Counted from the first letter of the stretch, positions 26,107-34,633 are shown. The stretch is 43,844 nt of DNA from Gemmatimonadales bacterium (GCA_009840115.1 VXOJ01000038.1:1-43844); one strand, 5' to 3'. Numbers and translations are program-made. Notes: a model not told the origin generated them from the sequence alone.

Positions 26107-27942
26107 ATGAGCGCGGGGCGGAACGTCGGGGGCGCCTCGTCGTATCGGCGGCTGCTCCGGTTCCTGCGCCCCTATCGCTGGACCTTCCTCGCGAGCCTGG
26201 CGCTCGGCGTGCTCGCGGCCGGACTCGAGGCGTTCAGCCTCCTCCTGCTCATCCCGTTCCTCCGCTCGCTCTTCGGCATGGGGCCGCCCCTCCCCGGCGG
26301 CGGACGGAACGCGGCGGAGCGCTTCATCGACGGGATCGCGGGGGGGTGGCTCGGCCCGGAGGCGGGGCTGGACGGGTTGCGGGCGGTGTGCGTGCTGGTG
26401 CTGGCCGCGCTCCTCCTCAAGAACCTCTGCGTCGTCGGGGGGCGGGCGCTCTCGATCCGCACGCAGGAGTTCCTCGTCCGCGACGTGCGCAACGCCGTGC
26501 ACGCGCACCTGCAGCGTCTGCCGCTCGCCTTCTTCGAGCGCGGCAAGACGGGACAGTTGATCGCGCGCGTGATCGCGGACGCGGGCGAGGCGAAGCCCGT
26601 CGTGACGGACGCGCTCGCGCAGGCCGTGCGCCAGGCGGCGACGCTCGCGGCCTACGCCGTGGCGCTGTTCGCTCTCTCGTGGAGGCTGGCGCTGATCGCC
26701 GTCATCCTGGTGCCGCTCGTGTGGCTCGGCCTGCGGCCGCTGCTCGGCCGGCTGCGCGAGAGATTCCGCCGCACCTGGGATGACCACGGCGAACTCGTCG
26801 CGGAGCTGCAGGAATCGCTGGGCGCGGTGCGGCTCGTGAAGTCGAGGGTCGCGGAGGAGTTCGAGGAGAAGCGCTTTCGGCGCCGTTCCGACGGGTTCAG
26901 CCGCAGGCGGATCGCGGCCGCGACGACCCGGCACCTCGCCTCGCCCCTTTCCGAAACGCTCGCGTCCGTCGTGGCGCTCGGACTCGTCTGGATCGGGGCG
27001 TCGTTCGTCGGGAGCGGCGGGTCGATCGCGCCCGAACAGTTCGTCGCCTTCGTGACCATCGCGCTGCGCGCCATCTCGCCGGTGAAGGGGTTCGCGCAGT
27101 ATCCGGCCATCGCCGCGCAGGGGCTCGCCGCGGCCGACCGTTTCTTCGAAATCCTCGACCAGGACCCGGAGCCGACCGGAGGGTCGCGGATCGCGACGGG
27201 GCCCGAACGGGAGATCCGCTACGAGAACGTCAGCTTCGCCTACGAGCCGGGCCGGGCGGCGCTGAGCGGCGTCGACCTCGTCATCGCGCGCGGCTCCGTC
27301 GTCGCCATCGTGGGGCCGTCCGGGAGCGGGAAGTCCACGCTGGTCGACCTGCTGCCCCGGTTTGCGGACCCGCAGGCGGGGCGGGTCACGATCGACGGGA
27401 CGGATATCCGGGAGTTCTCGGTGGACTCGCTCCGCCGGCTCACCGGTCTCGTGGGGCAGGAGGCGGTGCTCTTCCACGACACGGCGGCGGCGAACATCGG
27501 CTACGGGGAGGATGCGCCCGACCGTGCGGCGGTCGAAGCGGCGGCGCGGACGGCCGGGGCGCACGGCTTCATCGAGGGACTGCCCGACGGTTACGATACC
27601 GTGCTCGGCGATCGCGGGGTGCGTCTGTCGACGGGCCAGCGCCAGCGCATCGGCATCGCGCGGGCCCTCTTCCGCGACCCCCCGATCCTCATCCTGGACG
27701 AAGCGACATCGGCCGTGGATGCCGAAACGGAGACGGCGCTGAGGGCGGCGGCGGCGGGCTTTCGCGGCCGCACCGTGATCGTGGTCGCCCACCGGCTCTC
27801 CACGGTGCGCGAAGCCGACCGGATCTTCGTCCTCGAGCGCGGGCGGCTCGTAGACGCCGGCCGCCATGACGCCCTCGTCTCTCGCGGCGGACCGTACCGT
27901 CGGCTGTTCGGCCGGCAGCTCGAACGCGTCTCGCAACCGTGA
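26107..27942 (+). CDS. MsbA-like lipid ABC exporter (fused permease and ATPase)
   Basis: 611 residues. A six-helix exporter domain occupies about 20-340, and the ATPase domain 365-600. Walker A is GPSGSGKST (403-411), the signature LSTGQ (507-511, Thr in place of the common Gly), Walker B ILILDE (527-532) and the H-loop His562. A loop of about 30 residues between helices 1 and 2 (near 58-90) is typical of lipid-A-type exporters. By position between the PorX-like gene and an LpxL-like acyltransferase it most likely flips lipid A-core or a related glycolipid, as MsbA does. Homodimer expected. It shares four bases (GTGA) with the following gene. Drug or polysaccharide export is the alternative. 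Confidence 0.87.
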   Translation: MSAGRNVGGASSYRRLLRFLRPYRWTFLASLALGVLAAGLEAFSLLLLIPFLRSLFGMGPPLPGGGRNAAERFIDGIAGGWLGPEAGLDGLRAVCVLVLAALLLKNLCVVGGRALSIRTQEFLVRDVRNAVHAHLQRLPLAFFERGKTGQLIARVIADAGEAKPVVTDALAQAVRQAATLAAYAVALFALSWRLALIAVILVPLVWLGLRPLLGRLRERFRRTWDDHGELVAELQESLGAVRLVKSRVAEEFEEKRFRRRSDGFSRRRIAAATTRHLASPLSETLASVVALGLVWIGASFVGSGGSIAPEQFVAFVTIALRAISPVKGFAQYPAIAAQGLAAADRFFEILDQDPEPTGGSRIATGPEREIRYENVSFAYEPGRAALSGVDLVIARGSVVAIVGPSGSGKSTLVDLLPRFADPQAGRVTIDGTDIREFSVDSLRRLTGLVGQEAVLFHDTAAANIGYGEDAPDRAAVEAAARTAGAHGFIEGLPDGYDTVLGDRGVRLSTGQRQRIGIARALFRDPPILILDEATSAVDAETETALRAAAAGFRGRTVIVVAHRLSTVREADRIFVLERGRLVDAGRHDALVSRGGPYRRLFGRQLERVSQP

Positions 27943-28886
27943 CGGACCGAGTGGGCCGGGCCGGCCGGCGTGGTGGGGACGGCGGGCGGGGCGCCGGCCG
28001 ACGGCTCGCCGACGCACTCGTGGACGGCGGAGTGACCGGCCTGCATCTCGGCCTCCGCGCCGCGCCGGAACCGGTGGCGCTGGCGGCCGGCCGGGCGCTC
28101 GGGACGCTGTGTCGCGAGCCCCTCCTCGTACGGCGCCGCGTGGTCGACGCCCAGATCGCCGCGAGCTTCCCCGGCGCGACGCCGCGCTGGGTGCGCGACA
28201 CGGCTCGCGCCTGCTACCGCCACTTCGGCCAGGAGGCCGCGCTTCTCATGGGCGGCCCGCCCCGGATCGAGCGCAGGCTGTCTCGCGTCGTCGACGAGGC
28301 CGGGCTGGGCCCGCGCCTGCACGCCGCGGTCGCGGAGCGGGACGGCGCCGTGGTCGTCGCCGGGCACCTCGGCAACTGGGAGCTCGGCGGCGCCGCCGTG
28401 CGGGCGCTCGGAGTGCGCGTGAGGGCGGTCGTGCAGCGCCAGCGGGGCGCCTTCGGCCGTCGGCTTCGCGACCTGCGCGCGCGGCTGGGACTGGAGGTGC
28501 TCGACCGCGACGCGGCGGCCCGGCCCGCGCTCGACGCGCTGCGCTCCGGTCGCGTCCTGGCCCTCGTGGCCGATCAGCACGCGCGGCGCGGGAGCGCCCG
28601 GATCGACTTCCTGGGCCGCCCCGCCTGGACGTCGCTCGCCCCCGCGCGTTTGTGTCTCGCGGCCGATGTCCCTCTCTTCTTCGCGGCTCTCGTTCGAGAC
28701 CCATCGGGGTACAGGATCGTCCATGAAGAGATCGGCGGCGTTCGATCCGGCGCCGGCGGCGACCCGGTCGAGGTCACGAAGGGATGGGTTCGGGCGCTGG
28801 AGAGGGAGATCCGACGGCGGCCCGAGCAGTACTTCTGGTTCCACCGGCGCTGGAAGCGGGTGGCGCAACATGGAGAGGGCGCGTGA
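27939..28886 (+). CDS. LpxL/HtrB-like lipid A acyltransferase
   Basis: 315 residues, GTG start overlapping the ABC stop by four bases. The lysophospholipid acyltransferase superfamily motif HLGNWE (His143, Glu148) is the catalytic H-x4-E. LVADQHARRG and PEQYFWFHRRWKR at the C-terminus are specific to the LpxL/LpxM group. It transfers a secondary acyl chain to the lipid A precursor at the inner face of the cytoplasmic membrane. The N-terminal 30 residues are basic and Gly-rich rather than a clear helix, which could mean the true start is a little downstream. It couples (GTGA) to the GT2 gene that follows. Confidence 0.85.
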   Translation: MTDRVGRAGRRGGDGGRGAGRRLADALVDGGVTGLHLGLRAAPEPVALAAGRALGTLCREPLLVRRRVVDAQIAASFPGATPRWVRDTARACYRHFGQEAALLMGGPPRIERRLSRVVDEAGLGPRLHAAVAERDGAVVVAGHLGNWELGGAAVRALGVRVRAVVQRQRGAFGRRLRDLRARLGLEVLDRDAAARPALDALRSGRVLALVADQHARRGSARIDFLGRPAWTSLAPARLCLAADVPLFFAALVRDPSGYRIVHEEIGGVRSGAGGDPVEVTKGWVRALEREIRRRPEQYFWFHRRWKRVAQHGEGA

Positions 28887-29632
28887 TTCACATCGGGATT
28901 CCGGTGCGCAACGAGCGCGAGACCATCGGTCCGCTGCTCTGGCGCATCCGCGAATTGCTCTACGGCGAGCGGCGGCAGTTCCACGTGTTCGTCTGCGACG
29001 ATGCCTCGGACGACGGGACGGAGGAAGCGCTCGCGCGGTATCCGCGGGTGCTCCCGCTGACCGTGCTCCGCAACGAGGAACGCCGGGGCTACGCCGCGAG
29101 TCTCGACCGGCTGATCCGGGCGACGCTTCGTCGCTCGGGGTATCCGCGGCGCGATGCGTTCGTCTCCATGCAGGGAGATTTCTCCGATCCGCCCGAGCGC
29201 CTGCCGGAGATGCTTCGCCGCTTCGAGGGCGGCGCCGATCTCGTCACGGTCGCGCGCGGTGAACCCGAACCGGTGGCCCGGCGTCTGACCCGGGCCGGCG
29301 GGCGGCTCTGCGCCCGTCATCTGCTCGCGGCTCCGGCCGTGACGGACCCTTATGCTTCGCTTCGGTTATATAGGTTGTTCGCTCTTGAACGCGCCGTCGC
29401 CGCCGGCGATGGGCCGTTGTTGCAGTACGAGGGCTGGGCCGCCAATGCCGCGCTGCTCCTGCAGGTGTGGCCGTTTGTACGAAGATTCGAGGAGATTCCG
29501 CATGATCCGCACCCCCTCCGCCGATACCGCGACGCCCGCTTCCGGGCCGGCGAGCAGCTCCGGCAGCTGTTCGCGGCCGGCCGGGACCGCGCCCTGCGCG
29601 AGATCGGCCGGCAGGTTACGGACGTCGCCTGA
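28883..29632 (+). CDS. Glycosyltransferase family 2
   Basis: 249 residues starting at GTG 28883, four bases inside the acyltransferase gene, with GGAGAGGG upstream. GT-A fold: IHIGIPVRNERETI at the N-terminus, the nucleotide-sugar site VCDDASDDG (Asp39-Asp40) and MQGDFSDPP (97-103), the region of the metal-binding acid. It looks like the dolichol-phosphate-mannose-synthase type, but has no added membrane helices. It probably transfers a sugar to a lipid or LPS-core acceptor. A short AT-richer patch near 29345-29395 (SLRLYRLFALERA) is still in frame, with no sign of a frameshift. Confidence 0.82.
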   Translation: MIHIGIPVRNERETIGPLLWRIRELLYGERRQFHVFVCDDASDDGTEEALARYPRVLPLTVLRNEERRGYAASLDRLIRATLRRSGYPRRDAFVSMQGDFSDPPERLPEMLRRFEGGADLVTVARGEPEPVARRLTRAGGRLCARHLLAAPAVTDPYASLRLYRLFALERAVAAGDGPLLQYEGWAANAALLLQVWPFVRRFEEIPHDPHPLRRYRDARFRAGEQLRQLFAAGRDRALREIGRQVTDVA

Positions 29633-29633
29633 C

Positions 29634-30470
29634 ATGCCGCAGCGTCTCCCCCGGCTCGCCACGGTCTTCGCGTCCGTTCTCGCTGCCTCCCTTGCCGGCA
29701 TGGCGCCACTCGCGGGCCAGGCCGGACCGGGAGCGGTGGCCGGCGATCCGTTTCCCCAGGCGTGGCCCTTCGCGGTCGGCCAGGAGGCCGAATACGCGGT
29801 GACGTTCGGACCGGTGCGGTTCGGGCAGATGCACCTGCGCGTGGAAGCCCGGGATACGATTCGCAGCACGCCCGCGTACCGGATCGCGATGGAGATGAAG
29901 GGGAGCATCCCCTTCTACAGAATGGACGACCGCTCGGTGAGCTGGCTCGCCACGGAACCGTACCGGACGCTCCGGTTCGAGGAGATCCTGCGTCAGGGCA
30001 ACTACCGGAGACACCAGCGCTGGGAGCTGGATCACGAGGCGCTGACGGCAACGCGAGAAGACTGGGATGAGGAGACTCAGGCCTACCGTCCGCACCGCCG
30101 GCAACGGGACCTTCCCATACCGCCCGGCGCGCTGGACGAGATCTCGTATCTTTTCCTGATCCGAAGCCTCCCCTTCGAAGTCGGACAGACCTACGAATTC
30201 GACCGCTACTTCGAGGAGGATGGCAATCCCGTCATCGTCGAGGTCCTCCGCCGCGAGCGCGTGCGGGTCCCCGCGGGGACGTTCGAGACGTTCGTCGTGC
30301 GTCCGACCATCCAGACCGATGGCCTGTTCGGGGAAGAGGGGCAGGCCGAGGTCTTCATCTCGGACGACGACCGTCGCCTCATCGTTCAGATCAAGAGCCG
30401 CATGAGGCGAGGCAGCGTGAACATGTATCTTCGCGACGTCGAGCAGAATGAGGCGGAGGCCGGCCGCTGA
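29634..30470 (+). CDS. DUF3108 family periplasmic protein
   Basis: 278 residues from ATG 29634, one base after the GT2 stop. Signal peptide about 1-29 (ending PLAGQA). The mature part is a single beta-rich domain of the DUF3108 type: FAVGQEAEYAVTFGPVRFGQM at the start, then the AYRIAMEMK and VRVPAGTFETFVVRP motifs, and the last strand DDDRRLIVQIKSRM. The function is not established; such proteins are often found with outer-membrane or LPS assembly genes and resemble lipid-binding barrels. It is the last gene of the operon beginning at the GT9 gene. Confidence 0.82.
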   Translation: MPQRLPRLATVFASVLAASLAGMAPLAGQAGPGAVAGDPFPQAWPFAVGQEAEYAVTFGPVRFGQMHLRVEARDTIRSTPAYRIAMEMKGSIPFYRMDDRSVSWLATEPYRTLRFEEILRQGNYRRHQRWELDHEALTATREDWDEETQAYRPHRRQRDLPIPPGALDEISYLFLIRSLPFEVGQTYEFDRYFEEDGNPVIVEVLRRERVRVPAGTFETFVVRPTIQTDGLFGEEGQAEVFISDDDRRLIVQIKSRMRRGSVNMYLRDVEQNEAEAGR

Positions 30471-30510
30471 CGTTTGCACCGGGCCCATCGGCGGCGCGGG
30501 CGCCAAACGT
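30470..30510 (+). terminator. Possible terminator of the envelope operon
   Basis: Seven-bp inverted repeat ACGTTTG/CAAACGT with a long GC-rich loop, starting at the last base of the DUF3108 stop codon. A run of five T occurs about 35 bases further on but is not adjacent. The structure is uncertain. The rest of 30511-30613 holds no gene. TTTGCC and TAGTCT in the T-rich stretch near 30547-30572 are a weak promoter candidate for the next gene. Confidence 0.3.
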
Positions 30511-30613
30511 CGCCGAGGGCCGCCGCCGGGGTCGCGCGGCACTCCCTTTTTGCCGTGGTGCACCCTAGGTTAGTCTTGGACTGCAGGGTGACGACGACCA
30601 GCAAGGAGGTGCC

Positions 30614-30880
30614 TTGAGCAAAGGGAATCATGTGCCGAATTCAAGCGACCGGGCCCGCGATGAGCTGTTCAGCCACATTCGCCGCTGTGGCGTGCTCGAC
30701 GCGGAAGAAGAGCAGCGGCAAGAGTGGTTCGACGATACGATCCAGTACCTCGGAGAGCGATATCCGGAATTGACGCCGGCTGAGCTGTCTGTTCTGCGCA
30801 CCATCGGCGAGCGGTACTGTGCCCCGGCGATCCCGCACGGAGGCGCGGCCCAGCCGTCGAAGCAGGAAGCCCAGGTCTAG
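30614..30880 (+). CDS. Small acidic protein of unknown function
   Basis: 88 residues. It starts at TTG 30614, which has a near-perfect ribosome site AAGGAGGTG at 30603-30611, stronger than that of any other gene here. The protein is hydrophilic, with no signal peptide or membrane helix. It is probably helical (ARDELFSHIRRCGVLDAEEEQ and TPAELSVLRTIGERYC), with two Cys residues (positions 25 and 69). I do not recognise a family. It stands alone, with its own leader after the envelope operon and 93 bases before the CorC-like gene. High expression is inferred from the ribosome site. Confidence 0.7.
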   Translation: MSKGNHVPNSSDRARDELFSHIRRCGVLDAEEEQRQEWFDDTIQYLGERYPELTPAELSVLRTIGERYCAPAIPHGGAAQPSKQEAQV

Positions 30881-30890
30881 CATCACCGTC

Positions 30891-30906
30891 GAGGTAACGA
30901 GGTAAC
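30891..30906 (+). repeat. Perfect tandem 8-base repeat
   Basis: GAGGTAAC occurs twice in direct contact between the small protein and the CorC-like gene. No function is evident; it may be chance, or two half-sites of an operator in the CorC leader. Confidence 0.5.
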
Positions 30907-30973
30907 GTAGCCTGAACGAACCCCCGCCCCCGGACAGACCGGGAGCCACACCATCCGCCAGGCGGACCGCTGA

Positions 30974-32332
30974 ATGGACCTCGGACTCGTTCTGAGGCTC
31001 GGCGCGGTCCTCGCGCTCGTAGCGGCGAACGCCTTTTTCGTTGCCGCGGAGTTCGCGCTCGTCAGCGCGCGACGCACCCGCATCGACGAACTGGCCGAAG
31101 CCGGCGATCGTCTGGCCCGCGTCGTCCGCCGGGCGCAGGACAATCTCGACCGCGCCATCTCGGGTACGCAGCTCGGGATCACCATCGCGTCGCTCGGTCT
31201 GGGCTGGATCGGCGAGCCGGCGCTCGCGCGGTCGATCGAGCCCCTGTTCGGCGCGCTGGGCTTCGCCGCGGGGCCGGCGGCTCTCCACACGACGGCCGTC
31301 GTCGTCGCCTTCATCCTCATCACCTACCTCCACATCGTCCTCGGCGAACTTGCGCCGAAGACCGTCGCGCTCCTGCGCCCGGAGACGGTGAGCCGCTACC
31401 TCGCCGGTCCACTCCTCGCCTTCAACCGCGTCGCGACGCCGGCGCTCTGGCTGCTCGACGGCTCATCCCGGCTGTTCCTGCGGACGATTCGCGCCCCCGC
31501 GGGCGACGCGCACGGTGTCGAGCACGCCCACAGCCCGGACGAGATCGAGCTGCTCGTCCGGCAGAGTCGGCGAAGAGGAATGGTGGAGAAGGACGAACAG
31601 GCGATGATCGAAGGCGTGTTCGATCTCACGCATACCGTGGTCCGGGAAGTCATGACGCCCCGGCCGGACATCGTCGCCGTCGGGGCCGGGGATCCGGCCA
31701 GGGTCATCCTGAAGGTCGCGGCGGAGTCGGGCCATTCGCGCCTCCCCGTCACGGACGATTCGCTGGACGACATCGTCGGCATCATCGTGGTCAAGGATCT
31801 GCTCGCGGAAGTCCTCGCGAAGCGTCCGACGGGGCTGGTGGCGCGGGACGTGATGCGCGAGGCGCTCTTCGTCCCGGAGTCGAAGGCGATCGACGACCTG
31901 CTGGCGGAAATGCGGGCCCGGAAGACGCATATGGCGGTGGTCGTCGACGAGTTCGGCGGCACGGACGGCATCGCCACGCTGGAGGATCTTCTCGAGGAGA
32001 TCGTCGGCGAAATCTACGACGAGCACGACGAGGCGGAGGCGGGACTGGAGGTCGGCCCCGACGGGACGGTCGGACTCGATGGGGGCGTCTCGTTCGCGGA
32101 CCTGCTCGAGGGTCTGGGCCTCGATGATCTCGACGAAGACGAGGAGTACGACACGGTGGCCGGCTACGTGATCGGCACGCTGGGCCGCATCCCGGAGCCC
32201 GGAGACCGGGTCCCGCTGGGAGATGCGCGGCTGGAGGTCGCGGAGCTGGTCGAGCGGCGGATCACGCGGCTCAACCTGCTCGGCGTGGACGAGGAGACGG
32301 TGGCGAGATTGTGCGAAGCCCTCGAATCGTGA
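30974..32332 (+). CDS. CNNM/HlyC/CorC family membrane protein
   Basis: 452 residues. The DUF21 membrane domain (about 1-190) has three to four helices and the conserved ANAFFVAAEFALVSARRTR and HIVLGELAPKTVAL motifs. A CBS-domain pair follows (about 215-335, MTPRPDIVAV and HMAVVVDEFGGTDGI). The C-terminal CorC/HlyC domain (about 355-450) ends with RRITRLNLL. Members take part in Mg2+/Co2+ efflux or membrane ion homeostasis; the haemolysin name is historical. Start is ATG 30974 with no strong ribosome site. It stands alone, upstream of the TPR gene. Confidence 0.9.
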   Translation: MDLGLVLRLGAVLALVAANAFFVAAEFALVSARRTRIDELAEAGDRLARVVRRAQDNLDRAISGTQLGITIASLGLGWIGEPALARSIEPLFGALGFAAGPAALHTTAVVVAFILITYLHIVLGELAPKTVALLRPETVSRYLAGPLLAFNRVATPALWLLDGSSRLFLRTIRAPAGDAHGVEHAHSPDEIELLVRQSRRRGMVEKDEQAMIEGVFDLTHTVVREVMTPRPDIVAVGAGDPARVILKVAAESGHSRLPVTDDSLDDIVGIIVVKDLLAEVLAKRPTGLVARDVMREALFVPESKAIDDLLAEMRARKTHMAVVVDEFGGTDGIATLEDLLEEIVGEIYDEHDEAEAGLEVGPDGTVGLDGGVSFADLLEGLGLDDLDEDEEYDTVAGYVIGTLGRIPEPGDRVPLGDARLEVAELVERRITRLNLLGVDEETVARLCEALES

Positions 32333-32383
32333 ACGCGTTCGGGCCCCGAACTTGCTGGCGTGAGCGCGGCACCCGAAGTTGGA

Positions 32384-32408
32384 GGAGCCTCCTTCAACGA
32401 AAGGCTCC
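32384..32408 (+). terminator. Candidate terminator after the CorC-like gene
   Basis: Perfect seven-bp inverted repeat GGAGCCT/AGGCTCC around an 11-base loop, in the 128-base space after the CorC-like gene. There is no T tract; an alternative overlapping fold (GTTGGAGG with CCTCCTTCAAC) suggests a possible leader structure of the TPR gene instead. Confidence 0.35.
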
Positions 32409-32460
32409 GCTCTGGCTCGCCGAACATGGTCGGAAGGGTTCCTGACTTGAGGTTCCGGGT

Positions 32461-33558
32461 TTGAACCTCTCCGACTCCTGGAACTACGAGCAGTTTGACG
32501 CCGAAGCGCAACGGCTGTACGAAGCCGGCGACTTCGATGAGGCGCTCGGCCTCCTCAAGGAGGCCCTCACCCGTTTTCCCGACTCGGTCGAACTCCTCGT
32601 CTCGCTCGGATATACGCGTCTGGCCCGCGAGGAATACGCCTGGGCGCGCGCGGCCTTCGACGCGGTCCTCGGGATCGATCCGGAACACGAGGAAGCGCTG
32701 GCCGGCCTCGGAGACGTGCTGCTGAAGCTCGGGGAACGCGCGGCGGCCTTCCAGATCTTCGAGGGGCTCGTCGCGCTGGGGTACGATCGGGACGTGGAAC
32801 TCATGCTCTGCGTGGGACGCAGCCTGCTGCGCGAGGGTCTCCTGCGCCGGGCGGAGCGGTTCTTCCGGCTTGCCCTCGCGGCCGATCGCGAGAGCCCCGA
32901 CGCCGCGCTGGATCTCGCCTTCACCTTCTATCGGGACGGCGACACCGAGGCGGCGCTGTTCTGGAGCCGCGAGGCCGTCCGCCTGGATCCCCGCTTCGCG
33001 GAAGCCCGCGCGCTCTACGGCAACGTGCTCTACGAACGCGGCGATTTTCGGGGGGCGCTCGCGCAACTTGCGACCATCCCGGTGACGAGCCTGGCCGACC
33101 CGATCGTCGCGTGGCGCGTGGTCGACCTCAAGCGCCGACTCGAAGACCTTCCATCGGACGCCGAGGAGTTGCAGCCCTACCTGCTGGCGCTGGAGGAACT
33201 GGCGCCGGAACCGAGTCCGGAGGAACGCCTGCTGGCCGAGGTCGAAGCCCGGGCGAACGGGCTGGCGGCGGGGCCGGGAACGGGTCAGCTCGACCTGTTC
33301 GGTCGTCCGCCCGACGCGTCGGCGGTGGAGGTGCACCGCGTGCGGGCCCCGAACGGGGTGGTATACGAGGGAGACTGGGATGGGATCGTGCGGGCCATGC
33401 GCAACGGGTCCGAGGAGCCCGGCGTTTCGCTGGCGGACTTCATGCGAAACGAGGCGATGCGGCTCCAGGCGCTGACGGGCATCGCCGTCTCCTGGCAGAC
33501 GGCGCGCGCCTTCCTCGAGGACTCCGCCCGGGTCGGCGCGCTCGAGATCGAACGCTAG
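32461..33558 (+). CDS. Tetratricopeptide-repeat protein with unknown C-terminal domain
   Basis: 365 residues from TTG 32461, with GAGG nine bases upstream; the exact start is uncertain. Five to six TPR helices pairs fill about 10-215, for example AQRLYEAGDFDEALGLLKEAL and later FRLALAADRESPDAALDLAF. No signal peptide, so it is probably cytoplasmic. The last 100 residues leave the TPR pattern. They include QLDLFGRPPD and VRAPNGVVYEGDWDGIVRAM, then a helical end. This looks like a small separate domain that I cannot name. It ends 13 bases before the dehydrogenase gene. TPR domains mediate protein contacts; the partner is unknown. Confidence 0.75.
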   Translation: MNLSDSWNYEQFDAEAQRLYEAGDFDEALGLLKEALTRFPDSVELLVSLGYTRLAREEYAWARAAFDAVLGIDPEHEEALAGLGDVLLKLGERAAAFQIFEGLVALGYDRDVELMLCVGRSLLREGLLRRAERFFRLALAADRESPDAALDLAFTFYRDGDTEAALFWSREAVRLDPRFAEARALYGNVLYERGDFRGALAQLATIPVTSLADPIVAWRVVDLKRRLEDLPSDAEELQPYLLALEELAPEPSPEERLLAEVEARANGLAAGPGTGQLDLFGRPPDASAVEVHRVRAPNGVVYEGDWDGIVRAMRNGSEEPGVSLADFMRNEAMRLQALTGIAVSWQTARAFLEDSARVGALEIER

Positions 33559-33571
33559 CCGCCAAGCCGAG

Positions 33572-34633
33572 GTGAAGGTTCCGCTGCGCATCGCCGTCAT
33601 CGGCGGCGACGGGATCGGCCCCGAAGTCACCCGCGAGGCGTGTCGTGTGCTCCGCGCCGTGGCCGACAGGGGTCTTTCCGAACTCGAACTCACACACTTC
33701 CCGCATGGCGCCGACCACTATCTCGCCACCGGGGAGACACTTTCGCAGCGGACCTTCGAGTCTCTGAGGGACGACTTCGACGCGATTCTGTTCGGCGCCG
33801 TGGGCGATCCCCGCGTGCCCGACGGCCGTCACGCGCGCGACCTCCTCCTCGGCCTGCGGGTGCGGCTGGACCTGTTCCTGAACCGCCGGCCGCTGCGGCT
33901 GCGCGCGCCGGAGCTGTCGCCGCTGAGGTCCGCGGACTCGGCGCCCATCGACTTCGAGATCTTCCGGGAGAATACGGAAGGCCTCTACGTGGGCGTGGGG
34001 CGCGTCGAGCACGAGGGCACGCCCGATGAGGTCGCGGTGTCGGAGTCGGTCGCGACCCGGTTCGGGGTGGAGCGGATCGTGCGGCGCGCGTTCGAGTACG
34101 CCGCCCCCCGGGGGCTGCGCGTGACGCTCGCGGACAAGGCGAACGCGGTGCCGCACATGTTCGGACTCTGGCGCCGCGTGTTCGGGGAGGTCGCCGCCGG
34201 ATATCCCGGGGTGGAGTCGGAGATGCGCTACGTGGACGCGCTCGCCATGGAGATGATCCGGGCGCCGGAACGGTTCGGGATCATCGTCACGTCGAACCTG
34301 CTCGGCGACATTCTCTCCGATCTCGGCGCCGAGGTCGTGGGTGGGCCGGGGCTCGCGCCCTCGGCCAACGTGAACCCCGGCGTCCATGGCCTGTACGAAC
34401 CCGTGCACGGCAGCGCGCCGGACATCGTCGGAACGGGCCGGGCGAATCCGATGGCCGCGGTGCTCAGCACCGCCCTCCTCCTGCGGGATCACGGTTCGGA
34501 CGAAGCAGCCGAGGCGGTCGAGGCCGCCGTGGATGCGGCGCTCGCCGCCGGAGTGCGGACGCCGGACCTCGGGGGAGGCGCGACGACGCAGGAGGTCGGA
34601 AGCTGGCTCGCGGAACGGGTGGGCGCGGCCTGA
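33572..34633 (+). CDS. Isocitrate/isopropylmalate dehydrogenase family protein (LeuB-like)
   Basis: 353 residues, GTG start at 33572. Beta-decarboxylating dehydrogenase family: VIGGDGIGPEV at 9-19, substrate-binding Arg residues in LRVRLDLFLNRRPLRLR, the ENTEGLYVGVG loop (Tyr139), catalytic Lys189 (LADKANAVPH) and the Mg-binding Asp222, Asp246 and Asp250. The NAD-site block HGSAPDIVGTGRANP is near the C-terminus. The reaction is NAD-dependent oxidation and decarboxylation of a 2-hydroxy acid. LeuB (leucine synthesis) is likeliest, but leuA, leuC and leuD are absent here and the substrate loop differs from textbook LeuB. Homoisocitrate or tartrate/malate-type enzymes therefore remain possible. 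Thirteen bases after the TPR gene, likely co-transcribed. Confidence 0.82.
   Translation: MKVPLRIAVIGGDGIGPEVTREACRVLRAVADRGLSELELTHFPHGADHYLATGETLSQRTFESLRDDFDAILFGAVGDPRVPDGRHARDLLLGLRVRLDLFLNRRPLRLRAPELSPLRSADSAPIDFEIFRENTEGLYVGVGRVEHEGTPDEVAVSESVATRFGVERIVRRAFEYAAPRGLRVTLADKANAVPHMFGLWRRVFGEVAAGYPGVESEMRYVDALAMEMIRAPERFGIIVTSNLLGDILSDLGAEVVGGPGLAPSANVNPGVHGLYEPVHGSAPDIVGTGRANPMAAVLSTALLLRDHGSDEAAEAVEAAVDAALAAGVRTPDLGGGATTQEVGSWLAERVGAA

Noticed and set aside
26089..28017. 642-residue minus-strand open frame opposite the ABC exporter
   Set aside because: Shadow; the plus strand has Walker A, signature and Walker B motifs.
29340..29400. Possible frameshift in the GT2 gene at an AT-richer patch
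   Set aside because: The frame stays open and the residues remain plausible for the family; the gene ends one base before the next start.
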